Source: Rhodococcoides corynebacterioides NBRC 14404
GTDB lineage: Bacteria; Actinomycetota; Actinomycetes; Mycobacteriales; Mycobacteriaceae
Direction: 5' to 3'
DNA length: 64,000 nt
NCBI RefSeq assembly: GCF_001894765.1
Contig: NZ_BCWV01000008.1
Coordinates: forward strand, 117,278-181,277
How positions within the stretch are numbered: position 1 is the first letter of the stretch; every line of letters starts with the position of its first letter. The position numbers were made by a program, and so were the translations under genes. The notes beneath the pieces were generated by a model, which worked only from the letters and a program-made list of their open reading frames with translations, made no database searches and was not told the DNA's origin. Positions 1 through 8,557 of the stretch are shown piece after piece.

Positions 1-2
1 GT

Positions 3-518
3 GGCAGCGCCTATCCCGATCTGGTCGCAGAACACCTCGCCGGACTCACCAAGACCGCCGGCGTTCCCACTCGCGTCGTCCTGCGGTCGGGCGCCTACCT
101 CGTCCACGACGACGGCTTCTACGCCGGCATCTCGCCGCTGATCGAATCCCGCGTCGGCGCAGAGCATCTGGCGTCGGCCATGCACGGCTGGGCCCGCGTG
201 GTCTCCCGCCCCGAGCCCGAGCTGGCCCTGCTCGACGCGGGCAAGCGGGACGTACCGTTCGACGAGGGACTGCCCACCCCGCAGCGAGTGGACACCGTGG
301 ACGTCGCTGCCGACCACCACATCTCGGCCGTGAACGATCAGCACGCCTTCCTGCGCATGCCGAGCGCCGGCCCGGACCACGCCCCCGTCGGCAGCGTCGT
401 GCGACTGGGTCTCTCGCATCCCTGCACCGCCTTCGACAAGTGGCGCCTGCTGCCCGTCGTCGACGACGCCGACGGCGCGAACCCGCGCGTCGTCGACCTC
501 GTCCACACCTTCTTCTAG
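3..518 (+). CDS. D-serine deaminase / D-threonine aldolase-like protein (5'-truncated)
   Basis: This is the C-terminal part of a PLP enzyme whose start lies before the window; the open frame runs from base 3 to TAG at 516-518. The motif LSHPCTAFDKW carries the His and Cys (fragment residues 139 and 141) that bind zinc in eukaryote-type D-serine dehydratases and D-threonine aldolases (alanine racemase N-terminal fold plus D-ser_dehydrat domain). Such enzymes cleave or deaminate D-hydroxy amino acids in the cytoplasm. The stop codon overlaps the ribosome site of the N-acyl-D-amino-acid deacylase, so the two are probably one transcript: the deacylase frees D-amino acids and this enzyme degrades them. 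The exact substrate cannot be read from the fragment. Confidence 0.75.
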   Translation, partial: GSAYPDLVAEHLAGLTKTAGVPTRVVLRSGAYLVHDDGFYAGISPLIESRVGAEHLASAMHGWARVVSRPEPELALLDAGKRDVPFDEGLPTPQRVDTVDVAADHHISAVNDQHAFLRMPSAGPDHAPVGSVVRLGLSHPCTAFDKWRLLPVVDDADGANPRVVDLVHTFF

Positions 519-527
519 GAGCGCGCC

Positions 528-2135
528 GTGATCGATCTTCTTCTGCGCGGCGGTGACGTCGTCGACGGCACGGGCGCCGCCCGGGTCCGGGCCGACGTGC
601 TCGTGGCGGGCGGCCGCATTCACGACGTAGTCCCGGCCGGCGCCGCCGTCGACGCGGCGGAGGTGCTCGACGTCCCCGCCGGGCACGTCGTCGCGCCCGG
701 ATTCGTCGACATGCACGCCCATTCCGATCTCGGACTGCTCACCGATCCGGGCCACGTCGCGAAGATCACCCAGGGTGTGACGACGGAGGTCATCGGCCAG
801 GACGGACTGTCGTACGCGCCGATCGACGACGCGACCCTGGCCGTCGTGCGCCGCCAGATCGCCGGGTGGAACGGCAATCCCGCGGACTTCGACTTCTCGT
901 GGCGCACGGTCGGCGAGTACCTCGACCGGCTCGACGCCGGCATCACCCCGAACGCCGCGTACCTCGTGCCGCAGGGCACGCTGCGCTACCTGGCGGTGGG
1001 CGCCGACCAGCGACCGGCGACGCGCCGCGAGGTCGACCACATGGCCGAGATGGTCGATCGCGCGATGGACGAGGGCGCCGTCGGTATGTCCAGCGGCCTC
1101 ACCTACACGCCGGGCATGTACGCCGACACCGGCGAACTGCGGGCGCTCTGCGAGGTGGTGGCGCGCCGCGGCGGGTTCTACGCCCCGCACACCCGCTCGT
1201 ACGGCCGCGGTGCGCTGGACGCCTACCGGGAGATGATCGACCTGGCCCGCGAGACCGGCTGCGCGCTCCACCTCACCCACGCCACGATGAACTTCGAGGA
1301 GAACCGCGGCCGTGCCGGGGAATTCCTGGAGATGGTCGACGCCGCCGTGGCCGAGGGGTGCGACATCACGCTCGACACCTACCCGTATCTGCCCGGTGCC
1401 ACCACTCTCTCGGCGCTGCTGCCGAGCTGGGCGATGTCCGGTGGGCTCGACGCCGCCCTCGGTCGTCTGAGCGACCCCGAATCTCGCCGGCGCATCACCG
1501 ACGACGTCACCCGCTACGGCTCGGACGGGTGCCACGGTGTCACCGTCGACTGGACCACCATCCAGCTGAGCGGGGTGGCCAATCCCGAGCTCGATCCCTA
1601 CGTGGGCCGCACCGTGGCCGAGATCGCGAGCGCGGAGGATCGACCCGCCGTGGACGTGTTCTTCGATGTGCTGCAACGAGATGCGTTCGCCACGACAATT
1701 CTCCAGCACGTGGGCCACGAGGAGAACGTGCGGGCCATCATGGTGCACCCGCACCACATGGGCGGCAGCGACGGCATCCTCGTCGGCGACCGCCCGCACC
1801 CGCGCGCCTGGGGCACGTTCCCCCGCTACCTCGGCCACTACGTGCGCGAGATCGGGTTGCTGTCGCTCGAGGAGTGCATCCACCACCTCACCGGGCGCCC
1901 CGCGGCGCGCCTGTCGCTGCGCGACCGCGGACTCGTCCGCCCCGGCCACGCCGCCGACCTCGTGGTCCTCGATCCCGAGACCGTCCGGGACACCGCCACC
2001 TTCGATCACCCGAAGCAAGCCGCGGCCGGCATAGCCCACGTTCTCGTCGCCGGCCGGTTCGCCGTCCGCGACGGCGCACCCACCGGCGTGCTCGCCGGCC
2101 GCTCACTCCGCCACTCTCCGACAGGAACCGCATGA
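528..2135 (+). CDS. N-acyl-D-amino-acid deacylase (amidohydrolase family)
   Basis: A 535-residue cytoplasmic amidohydrolase that would hydrolyse N-acyl-D-amino acids. It begins LLLRGGDVVDGTG, typical of D-aminoacylases and dihydroorotase-like enzymes, and carries the metal motif DMHAHSD (His63, His65) at the end of the first barrel strand. Later metal or catalytic positions include the HLTHATMN segment and a C-terminal GHAADLVVLDP beta-sandwich. The GNCG loop of classical D-aminoacylases, whose Cys binds zinc, reads GQDG here, so the metal site differs from the Alcaligenes enzyme. The GTG start follows TAGGAG with good spacing. The gene overlaps the next one by four bases (ATGA), indicating translational coupling inside the operon. 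Confidence 0.85.
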   Translation: MIDLLLRGGDVVDGTGAARVRADVLVAGGRIHDVVPAGAAVDAAEVLDVPAGHVVAPGFVDMHAHSDLGLLTDPGHVAKITQGVTTEVIGQDGLSYAPIDDATLAVVRRQIAGWNGNPADFDFSWRTVGEYLDRLDAGITPNAAYLVPQGTLRYLAVGADQRPATRREVDHMAEMVDRAMDEGAVGMSSGLTYTPGMYADTGELRALCEVVARRGGFYAPHTRSYGRGALDAYREMIDLARETGCALHLTHATMNFEENRGRAGEFLEMVDAAVAEGCDITLDTYPYLPGATTLSALLPSWAMSGGLDAALGRLSDPESRRRITDDVTRYGSDGCHGVTVDWTTIQLSGVANPELDPYVGRTVAEIASAEDRPAVDVFFDVLQRDAFATTILQHVGHEENVRAIMVHPHHMGGSDGILVGDRPHPRAWGTFPRYLGHYVREIGLLSLEECIHHLTGRPAARLSLRDRGLVRPGHAADLVVLDPETVRDTATFDHPKQAAAGIAHVLVAGRFAVRDGAPTGVLAGRSLRHSPTGTA

Positions 2136-2749
2136 GTATCTCCACCGTCCTCGAGGACCGCGCACTCGTCGTCGTGCGCGCGCCCGCGATCCCCGACCCG
2201 GTCGCCCTCGCCGAGGCCCTCGCCGCGGGCGGTCTGCGCGCCGTCGAGCTGACGTTCACCACCCCGGACGTGTTGTCCTGCCTCGAGAAGGCCGCCGCGT
2301 CCGGTGCCGTCGTGGGCGCGGGCACGGTCGTCACCGCCGATCAGGCCGCGGCCGCCATCGACAGCGGCGCCACGTTCCTCGTCACCCCCGGTCTCCGGCC
2401 CGACGTCGCCCGCGTCGCGACCGAGCGGAACGTCCCGGTGGTCATGGGCGCGCTCACCCCGTCCGAGATCATGGTCGCCGTCGACCTGGGCGCCGCCGCA
2501 GTGAAGGTGTTCCCCGCCAAGCTGTTCGGGCCGTCCTACTTCGGCGATCTGCGCGGGCCGTTCCCGGACACCGCTCTCATCCCGTCCGGCGGCGTCAACG
2601 CCGACAACGCCGCCGACTTCCTCGCGCGCGGCGCCGTCGCCGTCACCGCGGGGACGGACGTCGTTCCGCCCGATGCCGTCGCCGCCGGTCGGTGGGACGA
2701 CATCACCTCCCGCGCCGCCCACTTCGTCCGCGCGATCGCGCGCCCGTAA
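2132..2749 (+). CDS. KDPG/KHG aldolase family protein
   Basis: A 205-residue class I aldolase of the 2-keto-3-deoxy-6-phosphogluconate / 4-hydroxy-2-oxoglutarate type. The Schiff-base lysine is Lys125 in AVKVFPA, and Glu39 in VELTF is the general acid/base of the family; GAGTV and PSGG phosphate-binding motifs are present. Length is normal for the family. The start ATG overlaps the previous stop. In a D-amino-acid operon with a GntP permease it may split a keto-deoxy acid made by the deaminase or from a co-imported aldonate; which acid is not visible. Confidence 0.85.
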   Translation: MSISTVLEDRALVVVRAPAIPDPVALAEALAAGGLRAVELTFTTPDVLSCLEKAAASGAVVGAGTVVTADQAAAAIDSGATFLVTPGLRPDVARVATERNVPVVMGALTPSEIMVAVDLGAAAVKVFPAKLFGPSYFGDLRGPFPDTALIPSGGVNADNAADFLARGAVAVTAGTDVVPPDAVAAGRWDDITSRAAHFVRAIARP

Positions 2750-2771
2750 CCCCCTCGAAAGGCACCCCCCC

Positions 2772-4244
2772 ATGAGTTCCGTCGTCGACTGGCTCCGGAC
2801 GTCCACACCCGGACTGCTCGTGCTCTGCGGTATCGCGATCGCGGTACTGCTGTTCGTCATCATCAAGATCAAGCTGGAACCGTTCATCGCCCTGCTGATC
2901 GTGGGTCTCGGTCTCGCCCTGGCGGCCGGACTTCCCGTCTCGCAGATCGTCGGCACCGCCATCAAGAGCGGTGACTCCATCCTCGAGACCGGCTTCGGCG
3001 GCATCCTCGGCCACATCGCGGTCATCATCGGTCTCGGCACGGTGCTCGGTGCGATCCTCGAACGGTCCGGCGGCGCACAGGCTCTCACGGCACGCCTGCT
3101 CGGTGTGTTCGGTGAGCGCGGCGCCCCGATCGCCATGGGTCTGCTCGGGCTCATCTTCGGTATCCCCGTGTTCTTCGACATCGGCATCTTCGTCCTCGCG
3201 CCGCTCGTCTACGTCGCCGCACGCCAGGGCGGCAAGTCGCTGGTGCTCTACGCGATGCCGATGCTCGCCGGCCTGTCGATGACCCACGCGTTCCTCCCGC
3301 CGCACCCCGGCCCGGTCGCCCTGGGCGGCCTGCTCGAGGTCAATCTCGGCTGGCTCATCCTCATGGGATTCGTCTGCGGCATCCCCGGTTTCATCGCCGC
3401 GGGCCTGCTGTGGGGCAGCTACATCGGCAAGCGTGTGATCGTCGAGGTGCCCGAGGACTTCGTCAACGACGCCGACGCCGTCACCACCGGCACGGGTACC
3501 GGTTCCGACCAGGACGGCCCGCACGTCTCGGGCGGCACGGCCGTGACCACCTCGCGTCCCCGCGTCACCACCCCGCCGTCGGTGGGCACCATCGGCGCCA
3601 TCATCGCCGTTCCGCTGATCCTCATCCTCGGCGCCACCTTCGGCACGATCCTGCTCGACGAGGGTCGCCTCCTGCAGGTGCTCACCTTCTTCGGCACGCC
3701 CGCGGTGGCACTGCTGATCGCCGTGCTCATCGCGTTCTACGTTCTCGGCATCCGCCGCGGCTCGACGGTGCAGGAGTTGTCCACGCTCACCGGCGAGTCC
3801 CTCCGCCCGGTCGGCATGTTGCTGCTCGTCGTCGGTGCCGGCGCGTTCTTCGGCAAGGTCATCTCGGCCACCGGCATCGGAACGGCGCTCGCGGACACCA
3901 TGTCCGCCGCCGGACTGCCGATCATCGTGCTGGCGTACATCATCAGCTGCGCCCTGCGCATCGCCCAGGGCTCGGCGACGGTCGCCATCGTCACCACCGG
4001 CGGCATCGTCGGACCGCTCGTCGCGGCCCAGGACTACTCGCAGGTGGCCGTGGCACTGATCGCGATGTCCATCGCGGCGGGCTCGATCATCCTCAGCCAC
4101 GTCAACGACGGCGGGTTCTGGATCATCGCGAAGTTCTTCAACATGACGGTCAAGCAGACGCTGCAGACCTGGACGGTGCTCGAGACCGTACTGTCGGTAG
4201 TGAGCTTCGCCGTCGCGGGCGTGCTGTTCGCGATCATCGCCTGA
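2772..4244 (+). CDS. GntP-family permease
   Basis: A 490-residue inner-membrane protein of the gluconate:H+ symporter family, with about 12 to 14 hydrophobic segments and a hydrophilic, Thr/Gly-rich central loop near residues 235-270. Conserved GntP stretches include GIPVFFDIGIFVLAPL and FLPPHPGPVA. GntP proteins import gluconate and related acids, and members in other bacteria carry D-serine, so in this operon a D-amino acid or an acylated derivative is a reasonable substrate guess. A GAAAGG ribosome site precedes ATG at 2772. The gene lies 22 bases after the aldolase and 29 before the hydrolase. Confidence 0.9.
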   Translation: MSSVVDWLRTSTPGLLVLCGIAIAVLLFVIIKIKLEPFIALLIVGLGLALAAGLPVSQIVGTAIKSGDSILETGFGGILGHIAVIIGLGTVLGAILERSGGAQALTARLLGVFGERGAPIAMGLLGLIFGIPVFFDIGIFVLAPLVYVAARQGGKSLVLYAMPMLAGLSMTHAFLPPHPGPVALGGLLEVNLGWLILMGFVCGIPGFIAAGLLWGSYIGKRVIVEVPEDFVNDADAVTTGTGTGSDQDGPHVSGGTAVTTSRPRVTTPPSVGTIGAIIAVPLILILGATFGTILLDEGRLLQVLTFFGTPAVALLIAVLIAFYVLGIRRGSTVQELSTLTGESLRPVGMLLLVVGAGAFFGKVISATGIGTALADTMSAAGLPIIVLAYIISCALRIAQGSATVAIVTTGGIVGPLVAAQDYSQVAVALIAMSIAAGSIILSHVNDGGFWIIAKFFNMTVKQTLQTWTVLETVLSVVSFAVAGVLFAIIA

Positions 4245-4273
4245 CCGCTGTCGACCCTCGCCGGGAGGTATCC

Positions 4274-5083
4274 GTGCCCACGTTCGTCACCGACGACGGA
4301 GTCACCCTGGCGTACACCGACACCGGCGGCCCGAACCCGGCGATCGTGCTGATCGCCGGGTTCTGCGCTCCCGCGACCACGTGGGTGTTCCAGCAGGACG
4401 CCCTGGTCGACGCGGGCTACCGCGTGATCGCCTGGGATCGACGCGGTCACGGGGAATCCGCGTCGCCCGAGCACGGCGCGACGATGGACCGACACGGCCG
4501 CGATCTTCACGACCTGCTGGACGCCCTCGCCCTCGAGAACGTCGCCCTGATCGGGGGGTCGATGGGCGCGAGCACCGCGTGGTCGTACGTCGAGACGTAC
4601 GGGACCGATCGGCTGCGCGCGGTGGCCTCGATCGACCAGACTCCGAAGATGGTGTCCGATGCCGACTGGCCGTACGGCTTCCACGGTCTCACCGAGGCGA
4701 CCGTCGACGGGTTCTTCGACGGCGGCATCCCGGACACCGGACGCGGAAGGCCGACCCGCAAGTCCGTGATGCCGATGGCGAAACTGGCTCTGCGCCTGCG
4801 GGGTATGCCGCGAATGGCGTCACCCGCCACCGCGCCGATGCGCGCGCTGCTCGACGACCATGCTCGCCGCGACTGGCGCACCGCGGTTGCCGGTGCCGAC
4901 GTGCCGGTCCTGATGCTCGCGGCTCGTGACAGCCAGTTCTGGCCCGCCGAGCACGCGGCCGCCGCGGTGGCCGACAACCCGCTCGGCCGGTCGGTGGTGA
5001 TCGAGGACTGCGGTCACGCGGCCAACCTCGACCGACCCGACGCGGTGAACGCCGCGCTGCTCGACTTCATGGGGCGACCGTGA
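4274..5083 (+). CDS. Alpha/beta hydrolase
   Basis: A 269-residue soluble hydrolase. The nucleophile elbow is GGSMGAS (Ser96), the oxyanion strand is IVLIAGF, and the C-terminal catalytic His is in EDCGHAANLDRPD; a likely acid is the Asp in AARDSQFW. The GTG start at 4274 follows a good GGGAGGT site. The stop overlaps the next gene's GTG. Position between the permease and the FAD oxidase suggests it hydrolyses an ester, amide or lactone of the imported compound, but the fold alone does not give a substrate. Confidence 0.85.
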   Translation: MPTFVTDDGVTLAYTDTGGPNPAIVLIAGFCAPATTWVFQQDALVDAGYRVIAWDRRGHGESASPEHGATMDRHGRDLHDLLDALALENVALIGGSMGASTAWSYVETYGTDRLRAVASIDQTPKMVSDADWPYGFHGLTEATVDGFFDGGIPDTGRGRPTRKSVMPMAKLALRLRGMPRMASPATAPMRALLDDHARRDWRTAVAGADVPVLMLAARDSQFWPAEHAAAAVADNPLGRSVVIEDCGHAANLDRPDAVNAALLDFMGRP

Positions 5084-6468
5084 CCGCGGTCGGGTCGGCC
5101 GTGGTCGACGCGCTCCGGAGCGCCCTGCCCGCGGATCGCCTCCTGCTCGATCCCGACGTCATGGCCTCCTACGTACACGACGAGGCCGAGTGGGCGCCGC
5201 ACGGCGAGCCCGCCGCCGTCGTGCGACCACGCTCGGCCGAGGAGGTACGCGCCGTCGTCCTCGCCTGCCTCGAGACCGGAACGCCCGTGGTCACGCGCGG
5301 AGCCGGAACCGGCCTGTCCGGCGGGGCGAATGCCGTCGCCGGCTGCGTGGTCGTCGCACTGGACGCGATGAACTCCATCGTCGAGATCGACACCCTCGAG
5401 CGCTACGCCGTCGTGCAGCCGGGCGTGATCAACGACCACCTGCGCGAGGCCTGCGCCGAGCACGGGCTGTGGTACCCGCCGGACCCGGCCAGCTCGCCCT
5501 GGTCGACCATCGGCGGCAACGTCGCCACCAACGCCGGCGGACTGTGCTGCGTCAAGTACGGCGTGACCCGCGACTACGTCCTCGAGCTCCAGGTGGTGAC
5601 CGGCACCGGTGAGCTGGTTCGCCTCGGTCGACGCACCGCCAAAGGTGTTGCGGGATACGACTTCGCCTCCCTGATGGTCGGCTCGGAAGGCACCCTCGGC
5701 ATCGTCACCGAGGTCACCGTCCGACTGCGCCCGTTGCAGCACCCGCCGCGCACCGTGGCGGGCTACTTCGACTCGATCGTCGATGCCGGTCGGGCCGTCG
5801 CCGCCGTCGCCGCCGCGGGCCTGACGCCGTCCGCCCTGGAGTTGGTCGACCGGCAATGCCTCGTGGCCGTCGACGCGTGGAAGAACATGGGACTCGCCGT
5901 CGACGCGAACGTCGTGCTGCTGGGCCGGGTGGACACCCCGGGCGTCGAGGGCGACGCGGAGGCCACCCGGATGTCGGCGTGCTTCGACGACGCCGGCGCC
6001 ACCTGGTCCGCCGTGTCGACGGACCAGGCCGAATCGGACGCGCTGTTCGCTGCGCGCCGGTTGGCGTACCCGGCGATGGAGCGACTCGGCCCCGTCCTCA
6101 CCGAGGACGTGTGCGTGCCGAAACGACACGTGCCGGAGATGCTCGCCCGGATCGAGGCCATCGGCCGCCGCCACGACACCGTGATCGCCAACATCGCCCA
6201 CGCTGGCGACGGCAACCTCCACCCACTTCTCATCGCACCCCGTGACGACGACGCCGCGCGGGATCGTGCCCGCGCCGCGTTCGACGACATCATCACCGCC
6301 GCACTGGATCTCGGTGGAACGGTCACCGGTGAGCACGGGGTCGGTCTGCTGAAGATGGACGGTCTGGTCCGCGAACTCGACCCGGTGGTGCTCGCCATGC
6401 ACCGGGCGGTCAAGGCTGCCCTCGATCCCCACGGGATTCTCAATCCGGGGAAGATCGTCTCGTCCTGA
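5080..6468 (+). CDS. FAD-linked oxidase (GlcD / D-lactate dehydrogenase family)
   Basis: A 462-residue protein with the PCMH-type FAD domain (residues about 40-220: RGAGTGLSGGANA, PPDPASSPWSTIGGNVATNAGG) and a FAD-oxidase C domain ending HGVGLLKMDGL...LNPGKI. The family oxidises 2-hydroxy acids such as D-lactate, glycolate or D-2-hydroxyglutarate to 2-oxo acids and passes electrons to the membrane chain. As last gene of the operon it could oxidise the hydroxy acid left after D-amino-acid breakdown. GTG start overlaps the previous TGA by four bases. A hairpin follows the stop. Confidence 0.88.
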   Translation: MTAVGSAVVDALRSALPADRLLLDPDVMASYVHDEAEWAPHGEPAAVVRPRSAEEVRAVVLACLETGTPVVTRGAGTGLSGGANAVAGCVVVALDAMNSIVEIDTLERYAVVQPGVINDHLREACAEHGLWYPPDPASSPWSTIGGNVATNAGGLCCVKYGVTRDYVLELQVVTGTGELVRLGRRTAKGVAGYDFASLMVGSEGTLGIVTEVTVRLRPLQHPPRTVAGYFDSIVDAGRAVAAVAAAGLTPSALELVDRQCLVAVDAWKNMGLAVDANVVLLGRVDTPGVEGDAEATRMSACFDDAGATWSAVSTDQAESDALFAARRLAYPAMERLGPVLTEDVCVPKRHVPEMLARIEAIGRRHDTVIANIAHAGDGNLHPLLIAPRDDDAARDRARAAFDDIITAALDLGGTVTGEHGVGLLKMDGLVRELDPVVLAMHRAVKAALDPHGILNPGKIVSS

Positions 6469-6469
6469 C

Positions 6470-6497
6470 CGTCTGTCGGTTGCTCGACGGACAGACG
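6470..6497 (+). terminator. Hairpin after the D-amino-acid operon
   Basis: Arms CGTCTGTC and GACAGACG are exact reverse complements around a 12-base loop and start two bases after the oxidase stop. There is no T-run, so it is an L-shaped terminator candidate only. Confidence 0.45.
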
Positions 6498-6652
6498 CGA
6501 CCCTCGCGGTGTGGTTGCATTCGCTCAGTACCCATTCCGACACCGTTCTCGCCCATGCCCCCAGAAATGGGGGCTGTCGCGGTCCCCGCATCGGAACGTA
6601 CGGTCGGTTCCGGCAGTCGATCGACGCCGCAGGAACGGCCGGGGGGAAACGG

Positions 6653-6904
6653 ATGCAGACGATGATGGACGAGAAGGTGCGTCCCGCGTTGAGCGCGCGG
6701 GAGGTGGAAGTTCTCCTGGCGTGGATCGTCCGCGACTCCAAGGACGACGTCGCGCGATCGTTGTACATCTCCCCCGCCACCGTCGGCACGCACATCGCCC
6801 GTGTCCGCGACAAGTACGAGGCCGTCGGCCGGTCGGCCAAGTCGAAGGCCGCACTGGTCGCGCGGGCACTGCAGGACGGGTACATCACCCTCGACGAGCT
6901 CTGA
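6653..6904 (+). CDS. Small orphan LuxR-type HTH protein
   Basis: An 83-residue protein that is almost only a LuxR/GerE helix-turn-helix: LSAREVEVLLAWI, then DDVARSLYISPATVGTHIARVRDKY as recognition region, then GRSAKSKAALVARALQDGYI. There is no receiver or ligand domain, so it is probably a stand-alone DNA-binding regulator. ATG at 6653 was chosen because the sequence upstream does not look like protein, although GGGGGGAAACGG is only a fair ribosome site. Its targets are not visible; it stands alone between the D-amino-acid operon and the first palindrome cassette. Confidence 0.7.
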   Translation: MQTMMDEKVRPALSAREVEVLLAWIVRDSKDDVARSLYISPATVGTHIARVRDKYEAVGRSAKSKAALVARALQDGYITLDEL

Positions 6905-6942
6905 CGGCTCTCGCCGGCCGGGGGTGGTGCCGCTCCCCACCC

Positions 6943-7010
6943 GATCCGCGCGACTTCCAGGGATCCGCGTCTGCTGCAGCGCACGCGGATCGCTGGAACG
7001 GAAGCGGATC
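6943..7010. repeat. 68-nt palindromic repeat, downstream copy (DUF559 cassette)
   Basis: Two 28-nt arms around a 12-nt loop. The left arm begins GATCCGCG and contains TTCCAGGGATCCGCGT; the right arm begins ACGCGGATCGCTGGAA and ends GCGGATC. The element starts 38 bases after the LuxR gene and ends six bases before the stop codon of the minus-strand DUF559 gene. A near-identical copy of the same length and orientation lies at 7997-8064. Confidence 0.85.
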
Positions 7011-7016
7011 GAGCGG

Positions 7017-7940
7017 TCACGGCACCCGATGAGTCAGGGGCGGCGGCCGGCCCTTCGCCAGCGCCATCGCTCGCCGGACCTTCACGGCACCCGCGTCCGA
7101 AGCGAGGTCCGCCCACGTCAACCGCGCGACGGTCCACCCGAGTGACATCAGTTCGTCGTGCCGCTTCTTCTCCTCGAACAGCACCTGCTCCGAGGTGTAC
7201 TTCACCCGCCCGTCGAACTCGACGATCACTCCGTCGAGCAGGAAGTCGGGGCGACACACGAACACACCGTGACGCAAGGTCACCTGCAGCTCGAACGGCG
7301 GAAACCCGAAGCGCTGCAGGTACACCCGCGTCCGCGATTCCCCGATGCTCTCGCTGCGCCCATCGGCGAAGGCCACGATTCGACGGGCAGCGCTGCATCC
7401 GCTCATCCCGGTGCACGCGTCCAGCGCGGCATCGACGTCCGCCCGCGACGCCACCGCGAGTGCCGAATCCACCACGCACACCCCGGCCTCGAACGGCAGC
7501 TCCCGCGCCAGGTCCACCGCCGTCTTGGCCACGGTGGTGGCGGTCAGACCGCGAACCTGCGTCACACAGTCGGCCAACCTGTTGGTGTGCGTGTGCACGC
7601 GGGCCGTCCGCCGACCGCCTCGCGCGGCGTCGACGCTGAGGTGGACCCGCGACAGATCGGGGTTCCACATCCGCAGATCGTGCAGGACCGCCGCAGAGGC
7701 GTGACTGACGACGGGGTTCGTCCGAGCGGCGACGGCCCCGCGAACCGCAAGGAAGTGCCGGCCCCTCTCGCCGGCGTCCGTATAGACAGCGGCATCGCTG
7801 TAGACACCGCGCCCGACGCACACCAGCGAGCCCTGCCGCCGTGCGGTCCTGATTTCCTGGTCCCCGACCCCCGCCGCGGCGAGCTGCGCACGCGTCAGGA
7901 AGGTCCGCCCCGTGATGTCCACGGGGCCAGCGTCTCTCAT
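7017..7940 (-). CDS. AbiEi-like N-terminus plus DUF559 (Vsr-like) nuclease domain protein
   Basis: A protein of 307 residues from ATG at 7940; an in-frame GTG at 7988 would add 16. The N-terminal third (TFLTRAQLAAAGV...VGRGVY) resembles the winged-helix domain of AbiEi-type antitoxins. The C-terminal ~100 residues match DUF559: CRPDFLLDGVIVEFDG, then KKRHDELMSLGWTVARLTW, the PDDEXK/Vsr-like arrangement with an acidic Asp, a Glu-x-Asp and a basic helix. Such proteins are common in actinobacteria, usually solitary and uncharacterised. Here both ends are closed by copies of one 68-nt palindrome. No partner toxin is adjacent, which argues against a classical type IV toxin-antitoxin pair. No promoter is evident upstream other than the palindrome. 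Confidence 0.75.
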   Translation of the reverse strand: MRDAGPVDITGRTFLTRAQLAAAGVGDQEIRTARRQGSLVCVGRGVYSDAAVYTDAGERGRHFLAVRGAVAARTNPVVSHASAAVLHDLRMWNPDLSRVHLSVDAARGGRRTARVHTHTNRLADCVTQVRGLTATTVAKTAVDLARELPFEAGVCVVDSALAVASRADVDAALDACTGMSGCSAARRIVAFADGRSESIGESRTRVYLQRFGFPPFELQVTLRHGVFVCRPDFLLDGVIVEFDGRVKYTSEQVLFEEKKRHDELMSLGWTVARLTWADLASDAGAVKVRRAMALAKGRPPPLTHRVP

Positions 7941-7996
7941 CTCGGGCGCCGCCCGTGGCGCCCGTCCACAGGCATCCGGGTTGTCCACAGCGGCCC

Positions 7997-8064
7997 GATC
8001 CGCGCGCGGTCCAGCACTCCGCGTGAGCTACAGGGGGCGCGGATCGCTGGAACAGCAGCGGATC
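7997..8064. repeat. 68-nt palindromic repeat, upstream copy (DUF559 cassette)
   Basis: Same length, arm length (28), loop length (12) and orientation as 6943-7010. The right arms differ at only about three positions; the left arms differ mainly in the middle. It sits 9 bases upstream of the alternative GTG start at 7988 and 57 bases upstream of ATG at 7940. Confidence 0.85.
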
Positions 8065-8124
8065 GCACACCGTGTCACGGCCCGGCGTTAACTTCGCGGT
8101 CCACATCGATACAAGGGGGACCAC

Positions 8125-8553
8125 ATGTGCGACGGACCGATCGATCTCGGCACGGTGAGAAAGAGCATCAGGACCCGCGGCTGGCACGTCACCGCGGTCC
8201 ACGGAGGCGGCGACTTCGCCTACACCAGCGGTCTCACCAGCGCCGGACTACCCGAGTTGCTGTGTCACGGGCTTCCCGCTCGACTCGCGTACGAGGTCTT
8301 CGACGAGCTGCGTGACACGATGCTCGACGATCCCGCCCTCGTGGCGCCGTCGATCACGATCCACGGCGCGGTGGGCGGCATTCCCGCACTGTCGTTCGTC
8401 GAGGTGATGGACCGATCCGACATGGTGGTCACGCGGGCGCTCTACCCACGGTTCACCGCGCTGCAGGTGGTGTGGCCGGACGCGTACGGGGCGTTTCCCT
8501 GGGAGGAGCGCTACTCGATGTGCGCCGATCACCAACCCCTGCGCGGAATCTGA
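8125..8553 (+). CDS. DUF4262 family protein
   Basis: A 142-residue soluble protein. The pattern GWHVTAVHGGGDFAYTSGL followed by GLPELLCHGLP is the hallmark of the DUF4262 family, whose biochemical role is unknown. The rest is a compact alpha/beta domain ending with a Trp/Tyr-rich stretch (FPWEERYSM). ATG at 8125 is preceded by AAGGGGGA. It is the first of three forward genes of poorly known function between the DUF559 cassette and the amidase. Confidence 0.75.
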   Translation: MCDGPIDLGTVRKSIRTRGWHVTAVHGGGDFAYTSGLTSAGLPELLCHGLPARLAYEVFDELRDTMLDDPALVAPSITIHGAVGGIPALSFVEVMDRSDMVVTRALYPRFTALQVVWPDAYGAFPWEERYSMCADHQPLRGI

Positions 8554-8557
8554 TGTC

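Noticed and set aside
2703..4100. 465-codon minus-strand frame rich in Asp, Glu, Arg and His
   Set aside because: It is the mirror of the GntP membrane protein; the composition is an artefact of complementing hydrophobic codons.
6474..6495. TGTCGGTT as a fifth damage-type promoter
   Set aside because: Eight bases further on is GACAGA, which lacks the final T, and no gene starts nearby. The sequence is better explained as one arm of the hairpin at 6470-6497.
7017..7940. Classical type IV AbiE toxin-antitoxin system
   Set aside because: The N-terminus resembles AbiEi, but there is no adjacent AbiEii nucleotidyltransferase, and the C-terminus is a DUF559 nuclease-like domain.
5014..8202. Open reading frame of 1062 codons on the minus strand
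   Set aside because: It runs antisense to the FAD oxidase; only the part after 7940 (the DUF559 protein, in another frame) reads as protein. Long antisense frames are normal at this GC content.
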